DNA of 64,000 bases from Pseudomonadota bacterium (GTDB taxonomy: Bacteria; Pseudomonadota; Gammaproteobacteria; Steroidobacterales; Steroidobacteraceae), in contig JAKBWB010000045.1 in NCBI GenBank assembly GCA_021843755.1, forward strand, positions 1-64,000. The letters are read 5' to 3'. Shown one piece after another: positions 6,503 through 15,194 of this stretch; position 1 is the first letter of the stretch, and every line of letters starts with the position of its first letter. Both the position numbers and the translations under genes were made by a program. Below the pieces are notes generated by a model, which worked only from the letters and a program-made list of their open reading frames with translations, did not search any database and had not been told where the DNA came from.

Positions 6503-7882
6503 TCACGCCACGGCGCACTCGCGCACGGGCAGCGTGACCGTGACCGCCAAGCCGCCGCCATCGAGATTGCGCGCGCTGATGCGCCCGCCATGCAACGCCA
6601 CGGCCCGCGCGGCGATCGCCAAGCCGAGACCTTCCCCACCCTGGGTACGGTCGCGCGCCGCATCGACACGGTAAAACGGCTCGAATATCGCCGCCAGATC
6701 CTGCTGCGGCACCCCGGGCCCATGATCAGACACGGTAACATCGATCGTGGGCTGCGCATCCGGTCCCGAGGCGGCGCGGCGCGCCTCGACCCTCACCTCG
6801 GTCCCGGCCGCCCCATAACGCACGGCGTTGCGGATCACGTTCTCGAAGGCGCTGCGCAGCAGCTCCGGATCCGCCGCCGTGACCAACTGCGGGTCGGCGC
6901 GCACGGTGAGCGAGCCGCCACGCGCATCGACTTCGATGGCGACATCCTGGGCGATTCCCGCGAGCAACGCGCCGACATCGAGCCTCTCCCCGGCGATCTC
7001 GCGCGGCGGGCGCTCCAGGCGCGCCAGCTTCAGCACCCGCGCGATCAGCTGCTCGAGCCGGTCCGCCTCGCGCCCGATCCGCTCCAACTGGCGCGGCAGC
7101 TCCTCGCGGCGCACCGCGAGCGAGAGCGCCAACTGCAGCCGCGTCAGGGGCGAGCGCAGCTCGTGCGACACGTCGCGCAGCAGCCGCTGCCGCGACTCGA
7201 GCAGACCCTGGACCCGCTCGGCCATGGCATCGAAATCCGCCGCCAGGCGCGCCAGATCATCATGGCGCCCCCGCATGCTCGGCGCGACCCGCACATCGAG
7301 GTTGCCGGCGGCCGCGGCGCGCGCCGCCTGGCGCAGCCGCTCGATGGGGCCGACGAGGTAGCGCGCCAGCAGAAAGCACGTGAGCGTGCTCACCACCAGC
7401 GCGAGCGCGATGGTGGTGCCGGGCACACCGGGCAGTCCGAGGGCTCCGAAGAACAGCAACGGATGGTGCCGCAGGTCGGTCACGATCACCTGATACATCT
7501 GTCCCTGGGGCGTGGTCAGCACCAGCGCCCCGCCGAACGGCGGCGGCTGGCGGTGGCTCGGACCGCTCGGGCCGGGCACCAGGAAATCGCGCATCACCGG
7601 CGGCAGCGGCCGGCCGAGCACGTCGCGCTCGTTGGGACCGATGACGAACGTGTGCCAGTAGTACGGCCCCCCTTTGAGGTGCTCGGTCCAGCGCTTCAGC
7701 CCCGGCGGGCCGCCGTGCTCGAAGGCGAGCGCGGCCTGCTGAAACAACTGCCCGCGCTGCACCCAGGGCATCTGGTCGCGCAGATGAAATGCCTCGTCCA
7801 CGGCCACAGTCACGGTGCCCGCGAGGATCACCGCGGTGGCGAGCCAGAAGGACCAGAAAATCCGCCAGAACAAGGAATGCAC
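6503..7882 (-). CDS. sensor histidine kinase (CpxA/EnvZ-like)
   Basis: A 459-residue membrane kinase. Order: TM1 (about 8-30), a periplasmic sensor of about 120 residues rich in Pro and Gly, TM2 (about 150-173), HAMP (about 175-228), the phosphoacceptor motif DVSHELRSPLTR with His240, and a HATPase domain with an N box (ENVIRNAVRYG) and the lid region GEGLGLAIAA. It should phosphorylate the response regulator encoded just upstream (9-base gap). The set is cotranscribed with an ABC importer, suggesting that it senses either the transported solute or envelope state. All catalytic motifs are present. Confidence 0.93.
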   Translation of the reverse strand: MHSLFWRIFWSFWLATAVILAGTVTVAVDEAFHLRDQMPWVQRGQLFQQAALAFEHGGPPGLKRWTEHLKGGPYYWHTFVIGPNERDVLGRPLPPVMRDFLVPGPSGPSHRQPPPFGGALVLTTPQGQMYQVIVTDLRHHPLLFFGALGLPGVPGTTIALALVVSTLTCFLLARYLVGPIERLRQAARAAAAGNLDVRVAPSMRGRHDDLARLAADFDAMAERVQGLLESRQRLLRDVSHELRSPLTRLQLALSLAVRREELPRQLERIGREADRLEQLIARVLKLARLERPPREIAGERLDVGALLAGIAQDVAIEVDARGGSLTVRADPQLVTAADPELLRSAFENVIRNAVRYGAAGTEVRVEARRAASGPDAQPTIDVTVSDHGPGVPQQDLAAIFEPFYRVDAARDRTQGGEGLGLAIAARAVALHGGRISARNLDGGGLAVTVTLPVRECAVA

Positions 7883-7891
7883 GGCGCGCGC

Positions 7892-8590
7892 TCAGCGCTG
7901 ACCCAACGCGTATCCGGCGCCGCGTACGCCCCGGATGCTGACGCTGTCGGTGTAGCGCGCCAGCTTGCGGCGCAGATTGCTCACGTGGGTATCGAGGCTG
8001 CGGTCCGTGGGCAACAGCCGCCGGCCGAGGGCCTGCAGCATCAGCTCCTCGCGGCTGACGGTGCGCGTGTCGGCCTGGATCAGCAGCTCGAGGATGCGCA
8101 ACTCCGCGCTCGTGAGCGTCAAGTCCCGGCCATCGACCGTGGCCCGGTGCGCGCGCGGATCGAGGGTCAGCGGTCCGAAGCTGAGCACGCCGGACCCGGG
8201 ATTCTCGGCCATGCGGCGCAGGATCGCGCGGATGCGCGCCACGAGCTCGCGCGGGCTGAAGGGCTTGGCGAGATAGTCATCGGCGCCCATCTCCAGCCCC
8301 ACCACCCGATCGACCTCCTCCCCGCGCGCGGTCAACATCAACACCGGCACGCGGCTGACGGCGCGGATCCTGCGCAGCACCTCGAAACCCGACAGCCCCG
8401 GCAGCATCACATCGAGCACCACCAGATCGAGGCCGCCGCGCCCGAGCCGCTCCAGGGCGTGCGGCGCGCTGCCGGCGGTGTCGACCGCGAACCCCTCCGG
8501 CTCGAGGTACTCCGCCAGCATCGTGCACAGCTCCACGTCATCATCGACGATGAGCAGCTGGGTCGCCGCGCCCGCCTCGGCCGCGCTCAC
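7892..8590 (-). CDS. OmpR/CpxR-type response regulator
   Basis: A 232-residue regulator. The receiver domain (about 10-125) has the acidic pair DDD near 16-18, the phosphoacceptor D60 in VVLDVMLP, the Thr in LMLTARG, and Lys in LAKPFSP. A winged-helix DNA-binding domain (about 140-230, ending RGVRGAGYALGQ) follows. It overlaps the end of the ABC ATPase gene by 4 bases (ATGA) and precedes its kinase, so it is translated together with the transporter. Likely targets include its own operon. Confidence 0.95.
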   Translation of the reverse strand: MSAAEAGAATQLLIVDDDVELCTMLAEYLEPEGFAVDTAGSAPHALERLGRGGLDLVVLDVMLPGLSGFEVLRRIRAVSRVPVLMLTARGEEVDRVVGLEMGADDYLAKPFSPRELVARIRAILRRMAENPGSGVLSFGPLTLDPRAHRATVDGRDLTLTSAELRILELLIQADTRTVSREELMLQALGRRLLPTDRSLDTHVSNLRRKLARYTDSVSIRGVRGAGYALGQR

Positions 8591-9909
8591 GCCGGGTTCT
8601 CCAGGCTGAAGAGCTGGCGCTGATCGTCATAGGCGAAGATCTCGGCGTAGCGGCCCCAGCTGATCAGCGCCCGTAGCGTCTGCTCGGCGCTCTGCTCGGT
8701 CATGTAGTCCTCGAGCTCATCGAGAAAGCGGCTCTTGGGCGCGAGGTGGGTGCTGCGCTCATCGAGCACGTGCCGCACGTGCGCCGCGAGCGGCACGTGC
8801 GCCAGCAGCTGATGCGCGAACAGGTTCTTGCGCTCGTCGGTCTCGGAGCGCGCGAACGCCAGGCCCGCCTCGGTCAGGCGGATGTCCCCGCCCTCGAGTT
8901 CCGCCAGGCGCAGCGTCTGCAGCGCCTCGGCCACCGGAAACAGGTCATCGGCCTCCATGTGCAGCGCCTGGGCGATCGCCGGCAGATCCGCGCGGCCCTC
9001 GTAGGGCGGCGCGCTCAGCGCCTCGATCAGACCGGACAGCAGGTTGGTCGAGACATGCTCGAGCGGCATGTCGATGCGCGCGGCGGCCACCGGCTCGGCG
9101 CGCGCATCGGCGTGCGCGATGCGCGGCCGGGCGGTCATCTCGACGTACACCCGATCGACCAGGGCCCGCACCGCCGGATCGAGCGCCCCGCGCGGCTGGG
9201 GCAGATCCACCGGAATCTCGCTCGCCACCCGCCCGGGGTGGGTGGAGAAGATCAGGAGCCGGTCGCACATCTGCACCGCCTCCTCGATGTTGTGCGTCAC
9301 CAGCAGCACCGACCCGATCGGCAGCTCCCCCTGGTTCCACAGCTCCAGAAAGTCGGTCCGCAGCGTCTCGGCGGTGAGCACATCGAGCGCCGAGAACGGC
9401 TCGTCCATCAGCAGGATGTTCGGATGCACCACCAGCGCCCGCGCGAAACCGACGCGCTGGCGCATGCCGCCGGAGAGCTCGCGCGGATAGGCCGACTCGT
9501 AGCCGTCGAGTCCGATCAGGTCGATGGCCTCGAGGGAGCGCTTGCGCATCTCGGCCTCGGGCATGCGCATCGCCTCGAGGCCGAGTTGTACGTTGCCGAG
9601 CACCGTCAGCCATGGAAACAGCGCGAACCCCTGGAACACCATCGCGATGCCGGCCGCCGGTCCCCGCACCGGCGCGCCGAGGTAGCGCACCGCGCCCTGC
9701 GTGGGCACATCGAGCCCCGCGATCAGCCGCAACAGCGTCGATTTGCCCGAGCCGGAGCGCCCGAGCAGGCCGACGATCTCGCCGCGGCGCAGGGTCAGGC
9801 TGACATCCTGCAGCACCACCACTTCGTCGCCGTCGGGCTTCCAGAAGCTCTTGCCGACACTCTGCACCTGCAGCAGCGGCTCGGCCTGGATCTGCGGATT
9901 GGCGTTCAT
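8587..9909 (-). CDS. ABC transporter ATPase (nitrate/sulfonate/taurine type) with AAA-associated C-terminal domain
   Basis: A 440-residue ATPase. The nucleotide-binding domain (1-260) has Walker A GRSGSGKST (50-58), the signature LSGGMRQRV and Walker B LLMDEP. The remaining 180 residues look like the 'AAA-associated' domain found on some nitrate/sulfonate-type ATPases, rich in helices (LTEAGLAFARSETDERKNLF). It energises the double-domain permease encoded 15 bases upstream. No substrate-binding protein is in the window, so the substrate is unknown. The 4-base overlap with the response regulator is unusual for a transporter and ties uptake to signalling. Confidence 0.92.
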   Translation of the reverse strand: MNANPQIQAEPLLQVQSVGKSFWKPDGDEVVVLQDVSLTLRRGEIVGLLGRSGSGKSTLLRLIAGLDVPTQGAVRYLGAPVRGPAAGIAMVFQGFALFPWLTVLGNVQLGLEAMRMPEAEMRKRSLEAIDLIGLDGYESAYPRELSGGMRQRVGFARALVVHPNILLMDEPFSALDVLTAETLRTDFLELWNQGELPIGSVLLVTHNIEEAVQMCDRLLIFSTHPGRVASEIPVDLPQPRGALDPAVRALVDRVYVEMTARPRIAHADARAEPVAAARIDMPLEHVSTNLLSGLIEALSAPPYEGRADLPAIAQALHMEADDLFPVAEALQTLRLAELEGGDIRLTEAGLAFARSETDERKNLFAHQLLAHVPLAAHVRHVLDERSTHLAPKSRFLDELEDYMTEQSAEQTLRALISWGRYAEIFAYDDQRQLFSLENPA

Positions 9910-9924
9910 GCGCTTTCGAGCGGT

Positions 9925-11646
9925 TCAGCTGATGCGGTATTTGCGTTCGGCCCGCGCGTACAGCGGCCGCCAGAGCACACGGTTGAGCGTCACCACGATC
10001 GCGCTCATCACCGCGATCCCGAGCACCGTACGCGCAAAGCTTCCCGCGGCTGTCGCCTGGGCAATGTACGCGCCCAGGCCCTCGGCCACCAGATGGTGAT
10101 GACCCCAGTTGGCCACCTCCGCCACGATGCTCGCGTTCCACGAGCCGCCGGCGGCGGTGATCGCGCCGGTCACGTAGAAGGGGAAAATGGCCGGCAGCGC
10201 GATCCGCCGCCACCACAGCCAGCCGCGCACCCTGAAGTTGCTCCCCACCTCCCGCAGCTCGCTCGAGAGCGAGGAGGCGCCGGCGATGACGTTGAACAGA
10301 ATGTACCACTGGGTGCCGAGGATCATCAGCGGGCTCAGCCAGATGTTCGGGTCGAGCTTGTAGGAGACGATGACCGAGACCACCACCGGGAACAGCAGGT
10401 TGGCGGGAAACGCGGCCAGGAACTGCGCCACCGGCTGCAGCGCGGCGGCCAGGCGCGGGCGCAGGCCGATGTACACCCCGATCGGCACCCAGATCACGCT
10501 CGCCAGCGCGATCAGCACCAGCACGCGCACCAGCGTGAGCCCCCCCAGCCCCACCACGTGCAGCACCTGCAGCGGCGTGACGTGCGCGAGAATGTATCGT
10601 CCGGTCCGCCAGATCACGAACCCGGCGAGCGCGGCCACCCCGGCGAACCACAGCACATCGCCGAACCGCCCCCCGCGCGGCCCGGCGTGCCGGGGCCGTT
10701 GCGGCACGAACCGGCGGTTGAATCCCAGGCGCATCAATCCCGAGAACGCGTTACCCCCGAAGGACAGCAGCCGCGAGCGGCGCATCAGGGTCAGCGCCCA
10801 GGGGCGGGTCGGGCTGAGGCGCGCCTCCTGCTCGAGCCGAAACCAGTCGGCGCTGGCGATCAGCGGCCGGAAGATCACCTGGTCGTAGATCAGGATGACC
10901 AGCGTCATGGCCACCACCGCCCAGCCGATGGCCCCCAGGTCGCGCGCGGCGATGGCGCGGGCGATGTACGAGCCGATGCCGGGCAGGGTCACCGTCGTGT
11001 TGCCGACGCTGATCGCCTCGGCGGCGACCACGAAGAACCATCCGCCCGACATCGACATCATCATGTTCCAGATGAGCGCGGGCATTGCAAAGGGCACCTC
11101 CAGGCGCCAGAAGCGCATCCACGGCCCGAGGTGGAAGGCGCGCGCGGCCTCATCGAGCTCCGCGGGAATGCTGCACAGGGAGTGATAGAAGCTGAAGGCC
11201 ATGTTCCATGCCTGGCTGGTGAACACCAGGAACACCGCCGCCATCTCCGCGCCCGCCGCGTGTCCCGGGGTGAGCGAGAGAAAGAACACGATGGTGAACG
11301 AGAACCCGAGGATGGGCACCGACTGCAGGATGTCGAGCAGCGGGATCAGCACCGCCGCGGCGCGCCGGCTCTTGGCCGCGAGCGTCGCATAGGTGAACGT
11401 GAAAACGAGCGAGGCAAGCATCGCCACCAGCATGCGCAGCGCCGTCTGCGCCGCGTAGTCCGGCAGTGCCCAGGGACTGAGCGAGATGCTCTCGGGGGTC
11501 AGGCGGGACAGCGGGTGCGTCAGAGAGAGCGCGGCGTGCGCCAGAAACGCCAGCGCCCCGAGCACCAGCACGAAGGCCACCAGGTCCCAACGACCCGGAA
11601 AGAAGCGCTGTCGCAGAACGGAGATCGGCAGCCGCTCGGTGCTCAT
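9925..11646 (-). CDS. ABC transporter permease, two fused BPD domains
   Basis: A 573-residue inner-membrane permease made of two consecutive binding-protein-dependent transport domains. Each has an EAA-type loop that contacts the ATPase: the first near residue 165 (FHLGPWMRFWRLEVPFAMP), the second near 450 (FRVRGWLWWRRIALPAIFP). Most nitrate/sulfonate importers use two copies of one half-size permease; here both halves are one chain. The ATG at 11646 is preferred over the GTG at 11652 because the GTG lies in a palindrome that looks like an operator. It is the first gene of the operon permease-ATPase-regulator-kinase. Confidence 0.9.
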   Translation of the reverse strand: MSTERLPISVLRQRFFPGRWDLVAFVLVLGALAFLAHAALSLTHPLSRLTPESISLSPWALPDYAAQTALRMLVAMLASLVFTFTYATLAAKSRRAAAVLIPLLDILQSVPILGFSFTIVFFLSLTPGHAAGAEMAAVFLVFTSQAWNMAFSFYHSLCSIPAELDEAARAFHLGPWMRFWRLEVPFAMPALIWNMMMSMSGGWFFVVAAEAISVGNTTVTLPGIGSYIARAIAARDLGAIGWAVVAMTLVILIYDQVIFRPLIASADWFRLEQEARLSPTRPWALTLMRRSRLLSFGGNAFSGLMRLGFNRRFVPQRPRHAGPRGGRFGDVLWFAGVAALAGFVIWRTGRYILAHVTPLQVLHVVGLGGLTLVRVLVLIALASVIWVPIGVYIGLRPRLAAALQPVAQFLAAFPANLLFPVVVSVIVSYKLDPNIWLSPLMILGTQWYILFNVIAGASSLSSELREVGSNFRVRGWLWWRRIALPAIFPFYVTGAITAAGGSWNASIVAEVANWGHHHLVAEGLGAYIAQATAAGSFARTVLGIAVMSAIVVTLNRVLWRPLYARAERKYRIS

Positions 11647-11647
11647 C

Positions 11648-11677
11648 GGCACAAGTGTGCCCGATCGGCATTACAAT
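11648..11677. promoter_or_regulatory. divergent promoter region with a 14-bp palindrome
   Basis: GGCACA-AG-TGTGCC (11648-11661) is a perfect palindrome. ATTACAAT at 11670-11677 gives TACAAT on the plus strand and TGTAAT on the minus strand, so it could serve as -10 for both the permease operon and the secreted His/Arg protein. No good -35 boxes are seen. Confidence 0.4.
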
Positions 11678-11736
11678 TGGCACCGCGCGCGCGCGCCTAC
11701 GGTAACATTCGCCATCGGCTCCTCGAGCGTGCAACC

Positions 11737-12108
11737 ATGAAAACCCCCAGATCAGTGCTCATATGTGCCGTGGTGCTCGCCGCGCTGTGCGCGCCGGCCG
11801 TGCGGGCCGCCCCCGCTCACCTCTCCCGCGACCTGCGCCACGTCAGCCATGACATCGCGCGCGACGCGCAGACGGTGGGCCGCCGCGTTGTCCACGCCTC
11901 GCGCCGCCTCGCCCACACCCTCAGGCGCGACACCCGCCCGGCGCGCCATCGCATCAAGCACGACTCGGTGCGGGCCGGACACACCATCGCGCACACCGCC
12001 AAGCGATTCGGCCACGCCGTGGCGCACGGCGCGAAGCGGGTCGCGCATACCGTGGTGCACGCGGCTCGCCGGGCCGGCCGCGCGCTGCGCCGGCATACGC
12101 CGCACTAG
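11737..12108 (+). CDS. secreted His/Arg-rich protein with 11-residue repeats
   Basis: A 123-residue protein: a signal peptide (about 1-24, ending AVRA), then a strongly basic tail built of hendecads. From about residue 38 it divides as HDIARDAQTVG, RRVVHASRRLA, HTLRRDTRPAR, HRIKHDSVRAG, HTIAHTAKRFG, HAVAHGAKRVA, HTVVHAARRAG and a shorter end. Positions 1 and 5 are often His, which in a helix makes an i/i+4 pair able to hold metal. One face is Arg/Lys-rich and another Ala/Val-rich. I know no function; binding of metal, DNA, LPS or another polyanion are possibilities. Start: ATG 11737, five bases before the halogenase-like gene from stop to start. Confidence 0.7.
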   Translation: MKTPRSVLICAVVLAALCAPAVRAAPAHLSRDLRHVSHDIARDAQTVGRRVVHASRRLAHTLRRDTRPARHRIKHDSVRAGHTIAHTAKRFGHAVAHGAKRVAHTVVHAARRAGRALRRHTPH

Positions 12109-12113
12109 GACCC

Positions 12114-13430
12114 ATGGCGAACGGCGGCTCGGACGGCTCGGAGGCGCGGCGCTGCGATGTGCTGATCGTCGGCGGCGGGCCGGCCGGCGCAAGTGCCGCG
12201 GCGGTGCTCGCCGAGCGCGGCCATCAGGTCGTGCTGCTGGAGAAGGCCCGCCACCCGCGCTTCCACATCGGCGAGTCGCTCTTACCGGCCAACCTGCCGC
12301 TGTTCGATCGGCTCGGGGTCGGCGAGTCGATCCGCGCCATCGGCCTGCCGAAACGGGGCGCGCAGTTCCATGCGCCGCACGCCGCCGCCGCGCGCCGCTT
12401 CGCGTTCGCCGACAGTTGCAACAAGGAGCTGGCGCTGGCCTATCAGGTGCGCCGCTCGCAGTTCGATGAGATCCTGATCCGGCGCGCCGGCGCACTCGGG
12501 GCACACGTGCTCGAGGCATGCCGCGCGCAGCAAGTGGACTTCACCGATCCGCGCCTCGTCCACGTGCACGCCGAGCAGGCCGGCGTCGCCCGCAGGTTCG
12601 CGGCGCGCTACCTGATCGACGCCTCGGGCCGCGACACCTTCCTCGGCAACCGCCTCGGCAACAAGCGGCGCGACCGCAGGCACGCCAGCTGCGCGATGTT
12701 TGCCCACTTCACCGGCGTGCCGCGCGATGCGGACGATGCGCGCTGCGGGGACATCCTGCTCTTCTGGATCGATCAGGGGTGGCTGTGGTTCATTCCGCTG
12801 GCCGACGGGGTGAGCAGCGTCGGGGCGGTCGTCTGGCCTTCCTACATGAAAAGTCGCCGCCAGGACCTGCGCGCGTTCTTCCTCGCCACGCTCGCGCGCT
12901 CACCGCAGTTGAGTGAGCGCTTGGCCGCCGCGCGGCTCGCCACCGAGGTCGAGGCGACCGGCAGTTACAGCTACCGCTGCACGCGCGCGCACGGCGAGCG
13001 CCACCTGATGATCGGCGATGCCTACTCGTTCGTCGATCCGGTGTTCTCCTCCGGGGTGCTGTTCGCCATGGTCGGCGGGATCGCCGCGGCCGAAGCGCTC
13101 GATGTGTGCCTGCGCGAGCCGCACCGGCGGCGCGCGGCGCTGCGGCGCTTCGAGCACACGGTGCGCCTCGGGCCGCGCCGCTTCGCCTGGTTCATCCACC
13201 GCATGACCCGCCCGGCGATGCAGGCGCTGTTCATGGCGCCGGGCACCTCGCTGCGGATGCGTGCCGCACTGCTGTCGCTGCTGTCCGGCGATATCTTTGC
13301 CGACACGCCCCTCTGGCCTGCGCTGCGGGCCTTCCAGGGCGTGTATTTCCTCACTGCCCTGAGGATGCCTTACCGCTCGCTGCACGCCCTGGCGCGCCGT
13401 GCGCGCGAGCTGCGCATGTCCGCCCGCTGA
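12114..13430 (+). CDS. flavin-dependent halogenase-like FAD oxidoreductase of the aryl-polyene cluster
   Basis: A 438-residue flavoprotein. The N-terminal FAD-binding motif GGGPAGASAA is at 20-29. GESLLPAN (53-60) and Lys80 in GLPKRGAQF resemble the lysine loop of flavin halogenases. W223-L-W-F-I-P228 fits the W-x-W-x-I-P signature exactly. A DAYSFVDPVFSSG motif closes the FAD fold. Related genes occur in xanthomonadin-type pigment clusters, whose product is brominated, so aryl-ring halogenation is the likely role; hydroxylation remains possible. It is the first gene of the pigment cluster and its stop touches the next start (TGATG). Confidence 0.82.
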   Translation: MANGGSDGSEARRCDVLIVGGGPAGASAAAVLAERGHQVVLLEKARHPRFHIGESLLPANLPLFDRLGVGESIRAIGLPKRGAQFHAPHAAAARRFAFADSCNKELALAYQVRRSQFDEILIRRAGALGAHVLEACRAQQVDFTDPRLVHVHAEQAGVARRFAARYLIDASGRDTFLGNRLGNKRRDRRHASCAMFAHFTGVPRDADDARCGDILLFWIDQGWLWFIPLADGVSSVGAVVWPSYMKSRRQDLRAFFLATLARSPQLSERLAAARLATEVEATGSYSYRCTRAHGERHLMIGDAYSFVDPVFSSGVLFAMVGGIAAAEALDVCLREPHRRRAALRRFEHTVRLGPRRFAWFIHRMTRPAMQALFMAPGTSLRMRAALLSLLSGDIFADTPLWPALRAFQGVYFLTALRMPYRSLHALARRARELRMSAR

Positions 13431-14416
13431 TGCGCATGCGACTGGAGTATGTCGAGTCCGAGCGCGCGCGCGAGGGCTGGCGCGATGCGCTCGGCGCGGC
13501 CGTGTTCGGCACCGATCCGCTCGGGGCGCCGATCCCGCCCGAGGTCCCCCACCTGGCCGTGCACATGCCGGTGCTCGCCGGTCCGGTGCGCTGGATCGAG
13601 CGCTGGCGTACCGACGAGCCGCCGCACTACAGCCGCGCCGGCGCGGTGCGCCTGGCCTGCGCCGGGGCGCTCGCCTTCGGTGCCCTCAGCGCCGAGGAGC
13701 CCCACGAGCCGCCCGCGGGTGTCTCGGGGCTCGAGGCGGCCACCGAATGGGCCTACGGGCAGATCCAGGCGGCCCTTGCCGCCAGCGGCTGCCGGCATCT
13801 GGTGCGGATCTGGAACTACCTGCCGCGCATCAACACCTACACCGGCGGGCTCGAGCGCTACCAGCAATTCAACGGCGCGCGCCGGCGGGCGCTGCTCTTG
13901 AGCGGCCGGCTGATCCGCGGCCCGGTGCCGGCGGCGAGCGCCCTCGGCTGCGGCCGCGGCCCGCTGTCGATCTATTTTCTGGCCGCGCGCGCGGCGCCGC
14001 GCTTCATCGAGAACCCGCGCCAGGTGAGTGCCTATCACTATCCCCGACAGTACGGCCCGCAAGCGCCGATCTTCTCGCGTGCGACGCTGCTCGAGGCCGC
14101 CCAGGGGGCGCGGCTGTTCATCTCGGGCACCTCGAGCATCGTCGGCCATCGCACCCTGCACGCCGGCGATCCGGCGGCACAGACCCGCGAGACGCTGACC
14201 AACATCGAGGCGCTGCTCGCGCAGGCCCCGCCGTTCACCCTCGAGAGCCTCACCTACAAGATCTACGTGCGCCATGCGGCCGACCTGCCGCGGGTGCAGC
14301 GGGAGGTCGACGCCGCGCTCGGCCCGCGCCCGAGACGGGTGTATCTGCAGGCCGAGGTCTGCCGCGCGGATCTGGCGGTCGAGATCGAGGCGACCGGCGG
14401 CTGCGGCGAACCCTGA
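13430..14416 (+). CDS. XanB2-like chorismatase (hydroxybenzoate synthase)
   Basis: A 328-residue protein that looks like the chorismatase/FkbO-Hyg5-XanB2 family, sometimes labelled pteridine-dependent dioxygenase-like. XanB2 splits chorismate to 3- and 4-hydroxybenzoate, the aromatic starter of xanthomonadin. Segments typical of the family: the central RIWNYLPRINTYTGGLERYQ, then YHYPRQYGPQAPIFSRAT and FISGTSSIVGHRTLHAGD. Length fits XanB2 closely. It would supply the aryl head group, and its presence explains why no ammonia-lyase gene is found. Starts ATG 13430 or 13436 are both possible. Confidence 0.85.
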   Translation: MRMRLEYVESERAREGWRDALGAAVFGTDPLGAPIPPEVPHLAVHMPVLAGPVRWIERWRTDEPPHYSRAGAVRLACAGALAFGALSAEEPHEPPAGVSGLEAATEWAYGQIQAALAASGCRHLVRIWNYLPRINTYTGGLERYQQFNGARRRALLLSGRLIRGPVPAASALGCGRGPLSIYFLAARAAPRFIENPRQVSAYHYPRQYGPQAPIFSRATLLEAAQGARLFISGTSSIVGHRTLHAGDPAAQTRETLTNIEALLAQAPPFTLESLTYKIYVRHAADLPRVQREVDAALGPRPRRVYLQAEVCRADLAVEIEATGGCGEP

Positions 14417-14429
14417 GAGCGAGGCATGC

Positions 14430-15194
14430 ATGCTGACGCGGCTGCGGGAGTACCTGGTGACCTATGGCCTGCTCGTCACGCTCACGGTGATCATCCTCGG
14501 CTGGACGGCGCTCGCGCTCGTGCTGCTCACGCCCCTGCGCGCGCGGCGCCGCCGGGCCGCGGCGCGCTACACGATGATGGCGGGCTTTCGGCTCTTCACC
14601 CGCTTGCTCACCGGCCTCGGCGCCTATCGGCTCGAGCTGACGGCGCTCGATGCGCTCGCGCACGAGCCCGGACTGATCCTCGCCCCGAACCATCCGAGCG
14701 CCTTCGATGCGATCCTGCTGCTCACCCGCCATCCGAACCTCGCCTGCATCCTCAAGCCGGCGCTGCTCCGACATCCGCTGCTCGGCGCCGGGGCGCGCCT
14801 GGCGGGGTTCATCAGCACCGAGCCGCCGCGACACATGGTGCACGCGGCGCTCGCCGAGCTCGCCGGCGGCGCGGCCGTGCTGTTGTTTCCCGAAGGCACG
14901 CGCACCACCCGCTTGCCGGTCAATCCGCTCACCACCAGCGCCGCGGTGATCGCCAAGCACGCCGGCGCCCCCATCCAAGTGGTGATCATCGAGACCGACT
15001 CGGCCTACCTCGGCAAAGGCTGGCCGCCGCTGAAAGCCCCGCGCCTGCCCATCCTGTACCGCGCACGCCTGGGACGGCGCATCCCCCCGCCCCGGGACGT
15101 CGCCGAATGCACGCGCCTGCTCAAGCGCGAATACGCCACCGAGCTCGCCGCGGCGCCGCAACGGGCCTGGATACCCCGGGAGCCGCGCCGGTGA
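14430..15194 (+). CDS. PlsC-type 1-acylglycerol-phosphate acyltransferase-like protein
   Basis: A 254-residue membrane-bound acyltransferase. One N-terminal membrane segment (about 10-32) is followed by the LPLAT domain with the catalytic motif NHPSAFD (H-x4-D) and FPEGTRTTR. In aryl-polyene clusters such enzymes are thought to join the polyene acid to a lipid or sugar anchor. It starts at ATG 14430, 13 bases after the chorismatase, and overlaps the glycosyltransferase by 4 bases. Strict role in phosphatidate synthesis is less likely given the context. Confidence 0.87.
   Translation: MLTRLREYLVTYGLLVTLTVIILGWTALALVLLTPLRARRRRAAARYTMMAGFRLFTRLLTGLGAYRLELTALDALAHEPGLILAPNHPSAFDAILLLTRHPNLACILKPALLRHPLLGAGARLAGFISTEPPRHMVHAALAELAGGAAVLLFPEGTRTTRLPVNPLTTSAAVIAKHAGAPIQVVIIETDSAYLGKGWPPLKAPRLPILYRARLGRRIPPPRDVAECTRLLKREYATELAAAPQRAWIPREPRR

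Noticed and set aside
8746-11736. A very long plus-strand open frame (about 1,000 codons) opposite the ABC-importer genes
   Set aside because: It mirrors the codon structure of the minus-strand permease and ATPase, is rich in Arg, His, Gly and Gln, and has no domain. It is a shadow of GC-rich coding; only its end (from 11737) is a real gene.
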